From NCBI GenBank assembly GCA_903944085.1, contig CAJAQO010000118.1, forward strand, positions 1-49,737: DNA of 49,737 nucleotides. Direction: 5' to 3'. Made by a program: the position numbers and the translations under genes. Source of the DNA: an uncultured Verrucomicrobia subdivision 3 bacterium (GTDB lineage Bacteria; Verrucomicrobiota; Verrucomicrobiia; Limisphaerales; UBA11358). The notes under the pieces are model-generated. The model was not told the origin of the DNA and searched no databases. It saw nothing but the letters and a program-made list of their open reading frames with translations. Positions 15,941 to 24,063 of this stretch are shown here, piece after piece; positions within the stretch are counted from its first letter, which is position 1, and each line of letters opens with the position of its first letter.

Positions 15941-17104
15941 ATGAAAACGACAGACGGTGAATCTAGTCGGAGTGCCGGACAGCCCTGTCCGGCGCTCCTG
16001 AAACTTCAAGGGTCGGAAAATAAATCCGCCGACAGCGGCGGAGAATTCCAAGATTTCCAAACCACGCTGACAGAACTGGCGGCGGCGATCCAGGCTTTGA
16101 AAGCGCGGGTGGAAGCTGCACCTAGCGGCGTTTGCCTTGGCCGAGCTTCGGCGGTGATCCAAACGGGATTGAGATTTGTGGCCGTGGTGTTGCTGGCGGC
16201 CAGCGTTGGGTATGGACTTGGGGACGGAGACTTGTTCGACGACGTCGGTCCCAATTGTGCGCAGCAGCCCAGCCAGCTTGTTCACGGCGCGGGTGCGCGT
16301 CAGGCCGGGGAGCAGCCGGGTGGCAAGGCATCTGGCGCGGGCGGTGGGGCTGGCGGCGATTCGGATGATGGTGGTTCCGCTGGCAGGCCAGAGTGTGAGG
16401 CACGGGCGAAAATGTGTGTCTTCCGGCTGCCGGATGGCCGGTGTCAGGCAACGGAGCAGCCGTGCCGCCTGCTTGCAGAGTGCCACCTGCCATTGGACGA
16501 CATCAAGGCCATGCTGGAAGAAATCCGCGCCGGGGTGGTCGGGCTGGCACTGGCTCCGCCAGTGGCGAAGGCCAATGAATTTTGCCGGGCGGGGAGTCAT
16601 TGGGATGTGACTTTCGACGGTGGCCGGACGTTTCATCTGCGGCACTCCCTCGGTGTGGAATACCTCAATTATCTGCTGCATCATCCGGGCCAGCCGATTT
16701 CCGCCTATGATTTGGAAACCTCCATCCGGCCCGACAAGGCCACGGCGCGGGCGATAGATTCCATTCAACTTAATCTGGATGCCGATGCCGTCCGTGATTA
16801 TCTCCGCCAGCTTGACCAGCTCCGCGCCCAACGCAACGCAGCCGCCGAAGCTGGCGATCTGGCGACGGCGGGCCGGCTGGATGATGACATCGCGGCCATC
16901 GAACACGAGCTTTCAAAAAACCGGCTGGCTCCTGATGCCGGTGAACGGGCGCGTAGCAATGTGCGCAAGGCGATTGTGGCCGTGCAAGACAAATTGCGAA
17001 AAGGTAGCGATAACGAAAGTCGTTTCCGCCAGCATTTGGAACAGTTTGTCAGCCTCGGTTACGAGTGCTGCTATCACCAGCCGCCGGAGATTCCCTGGGC
17101 ATAA
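15941..17104 (+). CDS. Winged-helix/coiled-coil effector-domain protein with Cys-rich linker
   Basis: About 387 residues from the ATG at 15941. The N-terminal part holds a short coiled coil (TTLTELAAAIQALKARVEAA), a hydrophobic segment (FVAVVLLAASVGYGLG) that may be a membrane helix, then a Gly-rich and Cys-rich linker (CVFRLPDGRCQATEQPC). The C-terminal 160 residues match a domain seen at the end of many bacterial ATPases and cyclase-like regulators: a beta hairpin then LGVEYLNYLLHHPGQPISAYDL, a coiled coil, and ERARSNVRKAIVAVQDKL with HLEQFVSLGYECCYHQP. It is probably a regulatory or nucleic-acid-interacting protein. A REP-like palindrome lies within its first 20 codons, so the true start could be further downstream. 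Confidence 0.6.
   Translation: MKTTDGESSRSAGQPCPALLKLQGSENKSADSGGEFQDFQTTLTELAAAIQALKARVEAAPSGVCLGRASAVIQTGLRFVAVVLLAASVGYGLGDGDLFDDVGPNCAQQPSQLVHGAGARQAGEQPGGKASGAGGGAGGDSDDGGSAGRPECEARAKMCVFRLPDGRCQATEQPCRLLAECHLPLDDIKAMLEEIRAGVVGLALAPPVAKANEFCRAGSHWDVTFDGGRTFHLRHSLGVEYLNYLLHHPGQPISAYDLETSIRPDKATARAIDSIQLNLDADAVRDYLRQLDQLRAQRNAAAEAGDLATAGRLDDDIAAIEHELSKNRLAPDAGERARSNVRKAIVAVQDKLRKGSDNESRFRQHLEQFVSLGYECCYHQPPEIPWA
15969..15998. repeat. REP-like palindrome in the 5' end of a coding region
   Basis: GGAGTGCCGGACAG (15969-15982) and CTGTCCGGCGCTCC (15985-15998) are 14-base arms with one T-G pair and a two-base loop. The outer GGAGTGC/GCGCTCC motif is like that of the cloverleaf repeat at 49335-49421, so both may belong to one dispersed family. 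It is translated as SAGQPCPALL in the surrounding gene. Confidence 0.7.
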
Positions 17105-17121
17105 TTCTCTAAAATAATCAT

Positions 17122-17161
17122 TTGGGTAGTCAAATTACCCAATTGGGTAGCCTCTTTACCC
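17122..17161. promoter_or_regulatory. Tandem operator: two TTGGGTAG-N5-TTACCC sites 21 bp apart
   Basis: TTGGGTAGTCAAATTACCC is followed directly by AATTGGGTAGCCTCTTTACCC. Each unit is a GGGTA/TACCC inverted repeat, and the units repeat at exactly 21 bp, two helical turns, so repressor dimers would bind the same face. The centre is a perfect TACCCAATTGGGTA palindrome (17136-17149). It precedes the whole rightward replication and packaging operon and is the likely main switch of the element. Confidence 0.65.
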
Positions 17162-17199
17162 GCCATTCGGGCAACAGCCTGAATGGCGGTTTTGTCTTT
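17160..17199 (+). terminator. Rho-independent terminator or attenuator before the early operon
   Basis: CCGCCATTC (17160-17168) pairs with GAATGGCGG (17181-17189), followed by TTTTGTCTTT. It ends the transcript of the upstream effector-domain gene. Because it directly follows the tandem operator it could also act as an attenuator of a transcript started there. Confidence 0.75.
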
Positions 17200-17273
17200 G
17201 CAGACGGCCACCGCTCGGAAAGCCACCGGTCAGACGGCGAAGCAGAAGACGATCCACGCGGGCTGCCACCATT

Positions 17274-17600
17274 ATGAAACCAAAGAACGAAGCCGGTCTG
17301 GCGATGAAGGGGGCGCGGCGCACACGCCAGCCGGAAAAGCCGAAAGCTGAAACGCTGAAACCTGAAATTGTGGTGGCGATGAATCAGAACATCGCACCGG
17401 TCACTCCCGCCGATGTCGCGGTTGAGCCATACATCAACAAGCGCGAAGTGGCGCGGCGACTGAACCGGACGGTGCGGTGTGTGGACAACCTGATGCGGCG
17501 CGGAATGCTGCCGTATTACAAGCTGGGTTATCGCGTCGCCTTCCGCTGGAGCGAAATTCAAAACCATCTCGCCCAAACCTGCCGCGTGTGTAGGAGCTAA
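17274..17600 (+). CDS. AlpA/excisionase-like HTH_17 DNA-binding protein
   Basis: A 108-residue protein with a 50-residue Lys- and Pro-rich leader, then a MerR-like winged HTH of the excisionase class: YINKREVARRLNRTVRCVDN, LMRRGMLPYYKLGYRVAFRW and SEIQNHL. In satellites and islands such proteins activate excision and replication genes. It is the first gene after the tandem operator and terminator and starts the rightward replication block. Confidence 0.75.
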   Translation: MKPKNEAGLAMKGARRTRQPEKPKAETLKPEIVVAMNQNIAPVTPADVAVEPYINKREVARRLNRTVRCVDNLMRRGMLPYYKLGYRVAFRWSEIQNHLAQTCRVCRS

Positions 17601-17635
17601 ACCATCACGCCAAGACGCCAAGGCGCAAATGAAAT

Positions 17636-18028
17636 ATGAATTCCCGGAACAAAGGCAAGGTCGGCGAGCGCGAGTTTGCATCGCTGCTGCGCGAACATGG
17701 TTACGACGCCCGGCGCGGCCAGCAATTTTCCGGCTCGCCGGATTCACCCGACGTGGTCAGCGACGCGCTCGCGTGGCTGCACATCGAAATAAAACGGGTT
17801 CAAAATCTGAATCTCACTGATGCCTGCGTGCAGGCCGAAGGCGATTGCGGCGGCAAGCCGTGGATTGTGGCGCACCGCCGCAATCATGCGCCCTGGCTGA
17901 TTACGATGCGGGCTGAAACTTTCTTCAATTTTCTCCGTGGGGAGCTTCCGCTCCAGGGCAATGCGCCGGTGGCGCAAAGTTCCGAACACGGGAACAAACC
18001 AACACAGCAACCAAAGCAAAACGTATGA
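17636..18028 (+). CDS. PDDEXK nuclease, Holliday-junction-resolvase-like
   Basis: A 130-residue protein with the Hjc-type layout: KGKVGEREFASLLREHGYDARRGQQFSG (catalytic Glu in GERE), SPDVV (catalytic Asp), HIEIKRV (E-x-K) and a C-terminal Gln-rich tail. The family cleaves four-way junctions or works in phage recombination. It overlaps the next gene by 4 bp, so they are probably translationally coupled. Confidence 0.8.
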   Translation: MNSRNKGKVGEREFASLLREHGYDARRGQQFSGSPDSPDVVSDALAWLHIEIKRVQNLNLTDACVQAEGDCGGKPWIVAHRRNHAPWLITMRAETFFNFLRGELPLQGNAPVAQSSEHGNKPTQQPKQNV

Positions 18029-18756
18029 AAATAAAAAGCAACAGCGGCAACTTCCAACCCTGCCCGGAATACACCGGGCCGGCGGTCTGCGTGGACGTGA
18101 CGCCGCTCAAGACCGTGCAGACCCAGTTCGGACCGAAAGAAAAATTCCGGTTCGTGTTTGAAACCGGCGAGACGAAGGATGACGGCACGCCTTGGTGTGT
18201 GTGGTCGGCCCCGTTCACGCCGTCGTATCACGAAAATTCGGCGCTGCGTCCGTTTCTAAAAAAATGGATGGGGCGCGAATTGACGGCCAAAGAAACCGAG
18301 AACTTTGACACCGAAGATTTGCTGGGGCGCACGGCGCATATCACGGTGATTCACGAACACAGTGATGGAGAAATTTACGCGAACATCGCGCTGATCCAGC
18401 CGGACAAGTCGGCGTCGCCACTGAAGCCGTCGGGGAAATTCGTGCGAGCGAAGGATCGGCAGGCCGCGCCTGCTGGCAACGGCGCTGGCGCGCAAGGTGG
18501 CGGTTATCGCCGCGCGGAACAGCCGGCGGCGGATGCGGCTGACTTGGGCGCGACGAAAATCCACGTCGGCAAGTGCAAGGGGCTGGAAGTGCGCGACCTC
18601 TCGCCGGAACAAGTCGGCGCGCTGGTGGCGAACTGGCTGCCGACGGCAAAGGCGAACGCCAAGCCGACGGCGGATGACAAGCGGCTGATTGCCGCGCTGG
18701 ATGCGTGGCAGGCCGCGCAGTCGGCGAAACCTTCGGACGACGATGTCCCCTATTGA
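18025..18756 (+). CDS. SSB-like replication protein with acidic C-terminal tip
   Basis: A 243-residue protein. The N-terminal half is beta-rich (VDVTPLKTVQTQFGPKEKFR, HITVIHEHSDGEIYANIALI), consistent with an OB-like fold, and the middle is a Gly- and Ala-rich linker. The last residues, SDDDVPY, copy the DDDIPF tip by which bacterial SSB recruits partner proteins. This and its place among replication genes suggest a phage single-strand-binding protein; no exact family is named. Confidence 0.6.
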   Translation: MKIKSNSGNFQPCPEYTGPAVCVDVTPLKTVQTQFGPKEKFRFVFETGETKDDGTPWCVWSAPFTPSYHENSALRPFLKKWMGRELTAKETENFDTEDLLGRTAHITVIHEHSDGEIYANIALIQPDKSASPLKPSGKFVRAKDRQAAPAGNGAGAQGGGYRRAEQPAADAADLGATKIHVGKCKGLEVRDLSPEQVGALVANWLPTAKANAKPTADDKRLIAALDAWQAAQSAKPSDDDVPY

Positions 18757-18830
18757 TGCGGGGCAATGAAACCACAACAACCGCGTGGGGGGACTAATTT
18801 TGTCCCTCCACGCAACCACCAAAAATTTTT

Positions 18831-19523
18831 ATGCAGACCATTGTATTTGATTTGGAAACCGGGCCTCTGGCGGAAAGCGAATTATCGGCGTTGCTGCCAC
18901 CGTTCGACCCGGCGGAAGTTAAAACGGGCAACCTAAAAGACCCGGCGAAGATTGCAGAGAAAATCGCCGAGGCCGAGGCGAACCACCGCCGCGACTTCAT
19001 CGAGCGCGCCGCGCTCGACCCGCTGACGGGGCGCGTGGTAGCCATCGGTATGATGACGTTTGACGCCAAAGGCGAGCAGCCGACGAAGTTTGGCAAGGGC
19101 GGAAAGTTTTCCATCATCGGCCACGATGATGAGGCGCGGACGCTGCGCGAGTTTTGGGAACTGACGCGCGGCGAAATGGGCCGAAATAATCCGCTGATCG
19201 GATTCAACATCTTCGGCTTCGACCTGCCGTTCCTGTTCCGCCGGTCGTGGAAGCATCGCGTGCCGGTGCCGTTTGGCCTCCGGCGCGGTCGCTATTGGGG
19301 CGACCAACTGCTTGACCTCCGCGACGCCTGGCAGCTTGGCGACCGGCAAGCGCGCGGTTCGTTGGACAGCATCGCGCGGCACCTCGGCGTCGGCGCGAAA
19401 AACGGCGATGGCAAAGCCTTCGCGGAACTGTGGCAGTGCAACCGCAAACAGGCGGAAGCGTATCTGCGCAACGACATCGAACTCACTGCCAAGGTCGCGG
19501 AAGCGCTGGGCGTGGTGGTGTGA
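18831..19523 (+). CDS. DEDD-type 3'-5' exonuclease
   Basis: A 230-residue RNase H-fold exonuclease. FDLET at residues 5-9 gives the first Asp and Glu, GFNIFGFDLPFL gives the second Asp motif, and AYLRNDIELT gives the last Asp. This matches the predicted 3'-5' exonucleases related to the PolB proofreading domain. It lacks a polymerase domain and probably processes ends during element replication or recombination. Confidence 0.82.
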   Translation: MQTIVFDLETGPLAESELSALLPPFDPAEVKTGNLKDPAKIAEKIAEAEANHRRDFIERAALDPLTGRVVAIGMMTFDAKGEQPTKFGKGGKFSIIGHDDEARTLREFWELTRGEMGRNNPLIGFNIFGFDLPFLFRRSWKHRVPVPFGLRRGRYWGDQLLDLRDAWQLGDRQARGSLDSIARHLGVGAKNGDGKAFAELWQCNRKQAEAYLRNDIELTAKVAEALGVVV

Positions 19524-19681
19524 AAAATTTTGAGCGCTGGGCGGGGCAGGAACTAACCGCCACTGGAAAGCGAGAAAGTGTTACGCGCGACACCGTCGCA
19601 AGACGCACGTTGAACCTGCTGCTTTCGGCGCTCAAAAGTCCGTGCCGGTCGGGCCATCATTCAAAACAGAAAAATCTATGA
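19520..19681 (+). CDS. Small hypothetical protein
   Basis: A 53-residue frame with a GTG that overlaps the exonuclease stop (GTGA). It reads VKNFERWAGQELTATGKRES and ends in a basic tail, and its stop overlaps the next start (ATGA). The tight coupling on both sides supports it as a real operon member; the function is unknown. Confidence 0.5.
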   Translation: MKNFERWAGQELTATGKRESVTRDTVARRTLNLLLSALKSPCRSGHHSKQKNL

Positions 19682-19824
19682 TTCGCAAACTCGACAAATG
19701 GTGGTTCCGGCTGCTCGGCGTGGCGCATCGCTGGACGCTGCGGCGCGGGCAGGCGCATTGTCGGCGCGAAAAGCTGCGCCGATTTCGGAGGCTGATGGCG
19801 CGGCAAAACAAACACCTGAACTGA
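19678..19824 (+). CDS. Small very basic hypothetical protein
   Basis: A 48-residue protein starting at an ATGA overlap. It is rich in Arg, Lys and Trp (MIRKLDKWWFRLLGVAHRW, then RREKLRRFRRLMARQNK). It may bind nucleic acid; no family is recognised. Confidence 0.5.
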   Translation: MIRKLDKWWFRLLGVAHRWTLRRGQAHCRREKLRRFRRLMARQNKHLN

Positions 19825-19851
19825 GTCCGGGCCGGACGGGCCATCAATAAA

Positions 19852-21168
19852 ATGAAAACCATGCAACAACTTTTGGAATGTGACAGCAAATATGAGGCGC
19901 TGTCTGACATCGTGCTGACGCCGGAAAATTTATTCCACACGTCGGCAAAAACCGGGGGGAATGTTTTTCTCACCGGCGCGGGCGGCACCGGCAAAAGCAC
20001 ACAACTGCGGGCTTTCATTGCCGAATGTCCGCGCCGCGTCAGTGTCACCGCCCCGACCGGCGTGGCGGCGCTCAATGTCGGCGGCATGACGATTCATCGG
20101 TTCTGCGGGATGCTGATTGGACCGGCGGCGGGACAGTCGAACGAAGATTATTTCGCGCAACTGCAACGCGATCCGCGCCGTTCCATCCTCGCGGGTTTCA
20201 ACCGCGTCAAGCGCTGCGAAGTTTTGGTGATTGATGAAATCTCCATGCTGCCGGGGCGACAATTCGAGTTCGTCGAATTTCTGTTCCGGCGATTGCGCGG
20301 GCGCGACGTTCCCTTTGGCGGCTGTCAGGTCATCGCCACTGGCGATTTCCTGCAACTGCCGCCGGTGAGGAAATCCGAAACGGAGTGTTACGATTGGGCG
20401 TTTCAATCACTGGCATGGGCGGCGGCGGAATTCCGCACGTTCGTTCTGGAACGCGTCCGGCGACAGGATGAGCCGGGCTTTGTCCGTGCGTTGGCGGATT
20501 TCCGCGTCGGTCGCGTTTGGGGCGACACCGCGCGCATTCTGCAATCGCGGGTGCGGAGCAATCCGCCGGCGTCAATGACGCGGCTGTTCACGCATAACGT
20601 GCAAGTGGACAAGTGGAATCATTTCCAGCTCTCCGATCTGCCCGGCGATGAAAGCGTGTGCCACGCCTGCCAAACTGGACCGGAATTGCAGCGTGAGTTT
20701 TTGACGCGCAATTTGCTGACACCGGCGACGCTGCATTTGAAACCCGGTGCGCTGGTGATGTTCACGGTCAACAAGACCGAACCGGGGTCGCAAAATCCGC
20801 TGTTCGTCAATGGGCAGTTGGGAACGGTTTTGGCCGTCACGCCGGGCGCGGTGTTGGTGAAGGCCAAGAGCGGCGCTGAGATTTGTGTCGAGCGGTTCAC
20901 CTGGCGTTTTGATTCGCAAGACGAGGACTCGGCGAGTTTCAGCCAGTTCCCGCTGCGGCTGGCGTGGGCGATGACGATCCACAAGGCGCAGGGTTTGACG
21001 TTGGATTCGGCGTTTCTGGACATTCGCGCCGCGCGTGAGCCGGGGCAGGCTTACGTCGCGGTGTCGCGGGTGCGGTCGCTGGCTGGCCTCAACTTCAAGG
21101 AATGGTTCAAGGGCGTCCATGTGTCGCCGGAAGCCATCGAATTTTACCAGGCCATCAACCGCCGTTAA
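19852..21168 (+). CDS. Pif1/RecD-like superfamily 1B helicase
   Basis: A 438-residue helicase. Walker A is TGAGGTGKST (residues 41-50), then APTGVAALNVGGMTIHRF (the PIF1 signature), Walker B VIDEISML, GDFLQLPPV (motif III) and the C-terminal RLAWAMTIHKAQGLTLDS and AYVAVSRV motifs. Such helicases move 5'-3' on single strands and are common in phages as replication or recombination helicases. It is part of the compact rightward block. Confidence 0.9.
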   Translation: MKTMQQLLECDSKYEALSDIVLTPENLFHTSAKTGGNVFLTGAGGTGKSTQLRAFIAECPRRVSVTAPTGVAALNVGGMTIHRFCGMLIGPAAGQSNEDYFAQLQRDPRRSILAGFNRVKRCEVLVIDEISMLPGRQFEFVEFLFRRLRGRDVPFGGCQVIATGDFLQLPPVRKSETECYDWAFQSLAWAAAEFRTFVLERVRRQDEPGFVRALADFRVGRVWGDTARILQSRVRSNPPASMTRLFTHNVQVDKWNHFQLSDLPGDESVCHACQTGPELQREFLTRNLLTPATLHLKPGALVMFTVNKTEPGSQNPLFVNGQLGTVLAVTPGAVLVKAKSGAEICVERFTWRFDSQDEDSASFSQFPLRLAWAMTIHKAQGLTLDSAFLDIRAAREPGQAYVAVSRVRSLAGLNFKEWFKGVHVSPEAIEFYQAINRR

Positions 21169-21177
21169 ACCCGAACC

Positions 21178-21372
21178 ATGAACGCGACTTTATTTAACGG
21201 TGGCAAGGTGCATTGGTTGCTTGACCTGGCGGCGCGGTGCGGTGTTGGCAAACGCCGCCAGCGCCGCGCGTGGCAAATGGAATTGGGCGCGGTGACGTGC
21301 TTGCGGTGCGTAAAATTAAAGCAGGCTGACGAAAAAGCCCGGAAAGTTTTAACCACGGATGAACGCGGATAA
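21178..21372 (+). CDS. Small hypothetical protein with a CxxC
   Basis: A 64-residue protein (MNATLFNGGKVHWLLDLAAR, then CLRCVKLKQADEKARK). One CxxC and many basic residues suggest a small DNA-binding or adaptor protein. It overlaps the primase gene by 14 bp. Confidence 0.5.
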   Translation: MNATLFNGGKVHWLLDLAARCGVGKRRQRRAWQMELGAVTCLRCVKLKQADEKARKVLTTDERG

Positions 21373-23341
21373 ATCACAAAATGTTTCTGGCTGGTCGCCG
21401 CTGGATCGCGTGGCCGCGCTGTTCGGCGCGGATGTTTTTTTCGTGCCGTGCATTTGGGGGACGAAAATCCCGGCGGTCACCTACACGCAACGGCCATTCG
21501 AGGCGACGCAGACACCGGCCTATCGCGCGGCGCTGGCGTCGGGCGAATTCAACATTGCGGTTTATCTCGGCCAAATGTCGGGCGGTTTGTGCGCGTTGGA
21601 TTTCGACCAGGATGAGGATTTGGCGGCGTTCCTCGCCGTCAATCCGCTGTTGGCGACGACGACGCGCTCGCGCGGCAGTCGCGGCGGCATGGTCTGGCTG
21701 CGCGTGACGGATGAATTTCCCGCGAGCTGCACCACGAAACATTTTGAGTGGCGCGCGAACGGGCGGCTTTCGACGATTCATGGTCTGCATCCGAAAGGGA
21801 TGGAATACACGATGCTCGTAGAAGCCGCGCCGGTGGCCGTGCCGTTCGCGGAAGTCCAATGGCCGGACGGCTGGGATTTGCCGTGGGTCGGTGCCGCCGC
21901 GCGTGAGGCGGCGGAAGCGTTGGCGCGGGAATACGGCCAGCCGTTTTACACGAACAAAGACGGCAAGGTGAACGGCATCAACGAACGGTATTGGGCCGCG
22001 CTCTACGCACGCGAAAATCGCGTGCTGTTCGACCCGGACGAAAAAACTTTTTACCGCTACGCGGCGGAAACCGGCCTGTGGGAAACCATCACGCCCGACA
22101 GCATCCGCGAAACTATTTCCCGCCGGATTTTGGAGGCGAGCCGGGAGGCGCAACAATTCACGCTGGAAATCCAGATCACCCAAAACAAACTCAAGGCCGT
22201 GGTGGGCGCGCTGATGGGCATTGCCGAAAAACGCGGCGCGTTTCGCGCCAAAGATCGGTTTATCCACGTCGCCAACGGGGTTATCCGCTTGGGTGACGAT
22301 GGCGACGTGAAGTTCGGCGGTTATGCGCCGGAAGATTATTCGCGGAACAAATCGCCGTTTTCGTTCGACGGCGAAGCCGAATGCCCGCGCTTCCTCAACG
22401 AACTGATTTACCCGGCGGTGTCCGCCGATGATGCGGATTTGCTGCAACGCTGGGCGGGGCTGGCTTTGTTCGGTTACAACCTGCCGCAACGGTTCCTGAT
22501 TCTTGACGGCACGCCGAATGGCGGCAAAGGGACGCTCGTTCGCATCATTCAGGCGCTCGTCGGCATCGAGAACACTTACCAACTCCGCACGGAATGCCTG
22601 AACGAACGCTTTGAAACGTATCGGTATCGCGGCAAGACGCTGCTGATCGGGCCGGATGTGGCGGGCGATTTTCTCATGCAAAAAGGCGCGAGCATGTTGA
22701 AGGTGCTGGTGGGCGGGGATCCGATTTCCGGCGAAGGCAAAGGCTTGAACGGGGATTTTCCCATGTTCGGCACGTTCAACATGGTGATGACGTGCAACTC
22801 GCGCCTCCGCATCCGGCTGGAAGGCGACGCGGGCGCGTGGCGGCGGCGGTTGCTGATTGTGCGTTACGAAAAACCAGCTCCGGCCAAGCGGATTCTGGAC
22901 TTACACGTTCCGCTGCTGCGCGACGAGGGCAGCGGCATTTTGCGCTGGGCGCTGGCCGGCTTCGTGAAGCTCCAAACGGAGTTTGCGGAGCTGGGCGATT
23001 TTATGCTGACGGACGCGCAACGCGGGCGGATTGATTCGTTGCTGGCGGAAAGTGACAGCCTGCGGCTGTTCGTGCGCGACGGTTTGGAGCGGCACGAATA
23101 CGGGGATGTCACGACGGGCGAATTCCAGCAGGCTTACGCGGAGTTTTGCGCCGACAAGGGCTGGAACGCACTGCCGATTACAGTGGTTGAACGCCTGGCG
23201 GCGGACGTGATGCTGGATGTCTGGCAGGTCGCCAAAAACCATTGCATCGAGCGCGACGGCAAGAAATCAAACCGGGGCTGGAAACGCGTAAAGTTGCGCG
23301 ATGCCAGCGGGCCGGAATTGGGATTGCGGGGTGAAACATGA
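21359..23341 (+). CDS. Phage-type primase-helicase (prim-pol-like plus D5/SF3 helicase)
   Basis: A 660-residue protein. The N-terminal 220 residues look like a bifunctional primase/polymerase domain (IWGTKIPAVTYTQRPFE, GGLCALDFDQDED as the acidic site, GGMVWLRV). The middle region fits a D5_N-type domain (FYRYAAETGLW, FIHVANGVIRL). The C-terminus is an SF3-type ATPase: Walker A ILDGTPNGGKGTL near residues 381-391, LLIGPDVAGDF as Walker B-like, and FGTFNMVMTCNSRLRI. This is the P4-type replication initiator design, expected to recognise the origin, unwind and prime. It overlaps the next gene (ATGA), a zinc-finger protein that probably completes the primase. Confidence 0.88.
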   Translation: MNADKSQNVSGWSPLDRVAALFGADVFFVPCIWGTKIPAVTYTQRPFEATQTPAYRAALASGEFNIAVYLGQMSGGLCALDFDQDEDLAAFLAVNPLLATTTRSRGSRGGMVWLRVTDEFPASCTTKHFEWRANGRLSTIHGLHPKGMEYTMLVEAAPVAVPFAEVQWPDGWDLPWVGAAAREAAEALAREYGQPFYTNKDGKVNGINERYWAALYARENRVLFDPDEKTFYRYAAETGLWETITPDSIRETISRRILEASREAQQFTLEIQITQNKLKAVVGALMGIAEKRGAFRAKDRFIHVANGVIRLGDDGDVKFGGYAPEDYSRNKSPFSFDGEAECPRFLNELIYPAVSADDADLLQRWAGLALFGYNLPQRFLILDGTPNGGKGTLVRIIQALVGIENTYQLRTECLNERFETYRYRGKTLLIGPDVAGDFLMQKGASMLKVLVGGDPISGEGKGLNGDFPMFGTFNMVMTCNSRLRIRLEGDAGAWRRRLLIVRYEKPAPAKRILDLHVPLLRDEGSGILRWALAGFVKLQTEFAELGDFMLTDAQRGRIDSLLAESDSLRLFVRDGLERHEYGDVTTGEFQQAYAEFCADKGWNALPITVVERLAADVMLDVWQVAKNHCIERDGKKSNRGWKRVKLRDASGPELGLRGET

Positions 23342-24063
23342 GCCTCAACGTCGCCAAACTGGAAAAGGTTCGCGAGCTGGCCGGTGGTATTGTCCAAGCG
23401 CGGTGTCCGGCCTGTGCCGAGGGCGGCAACGACCGCTCCGGCGAACATCTTCGGATTTATCCCGATGGCCGGTTTGGTTGCTGTGTGCATCCGAAGGACG
23501 GTGAACACCGCAAACGCATCTTTGCTCTCGTCGGCGTTCGCAAGCCTGGAAATTTTTCCCTGCGGCTCAATACACCGTCGGCGTTGCCAGCCACACAGTC
23601 GGTGAAGGCGGCTTTGACCGGTTTTACGGCTAGGACGGTTAGGACGCCATTTTCCGAGTCGGTGACAACTGAATTTAAGGCGTCCCAAGTGTCCCAAGAC
23701 TCTGACCGCTGCCAAACGGATTTACAAAGTAAATACTTTAGGACGGTTAGGACGGCTTTTCTTCACCCTTACGCATACGCGAGAGAAGATACTACTAATA
23801 TAGATACACCTGTGTATATGTGTAAGGACTTGGCAAGTGCCGTCCTACCCGTCCTAGCTGGTTTTGAGGGTAAGGCAGGGCCAACGCCGTCTGCCGCGCC
23901 TTGCGGCGAGCCACCGTTACGGCTGCCGTTCCTGACTGCCGGTGGTGATCTGTCCATCCCGTTTGATTCGCCGGTGCGTTACCACTGGTGGCGCGGCGGT
24001 CAATCGGTCGCTGAAACCCTGCTTGAAGTCAAAGAAAGGATGAAAAATGCCATTGCCGTTTGA
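23338..24063 (+). CDS. Zinc-finger primase-like protein carrying the candidate origin
   Basis: A 241-residue protein. The N-terminus is a CHC2-like zinc finger: ARCPACAEGGNDRSGEHLRI then GRFGCCVHPKDGEHRKR, with Cys-Cys and Cys/His pairs. The rest is a poorly conserved, probably disordered linker and a short C-terminal region (FDSPVRYHWWRGGQSV). Such fingers help primases bind template DNA. Codons 98-175 hold the iteron-like boxes and an AT-rich patch, so the linker seems shaped by a DNA signal. It overlaps both neighbours (ATGA with the primase; 17 bp with the small terminase). Confidence 0.7.
   Translation: MSLNVAKLEKVRELAGGIVQARCPACAEGGNDRSGEHLRIYPDGRFGCCVHPKDGEHRKRIFALVGVRKPGNFSLRLNTPSALPATQSVKAALTGFTARTVRTPFSESVTTEFKASQVSQDSDRCQTDLQSKYFRTVRTAFLHPYAYAREDTTNIDTPVYMCKDLASAVLPVLAGFEGKAGPTPSAAPCGEPPLRLPFLTAGGDLSIPFDSPVRYHWWRGGQSVAETLLEVKERMKNAIAV
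23631..23856. other. Candidate replication origin: iteron-like boxes and AT-rich patch
   Basis: TAGGACGGTTAGGACG occurs at 23631-23646 and 23739-23754, and inverted as CGTCCTACCCGTCCTA at 23841-23856. A weaker inverted box (CGTCCCAAGTGTCCCAA) is at 23681-23697. Each box is a direct pair of AGGACG half-sites. Next to them are AT-rich stretches (TTTACAAAGTAAATAC at 23721 and the tract around 23780-23825), striking in GC-rich DNA. Iterons plus an unwinding region inside a replication gene is the plan of the lambda and P4 origins. Confidence 0.55.

Noticed and set aside
15473-16906. 477-residue minus-strand ORF
   Set aside because: Antisense to an XRE gene and the effector-domain gene, both of which have recognisable motifs; the sequence is low in conserved pattern.
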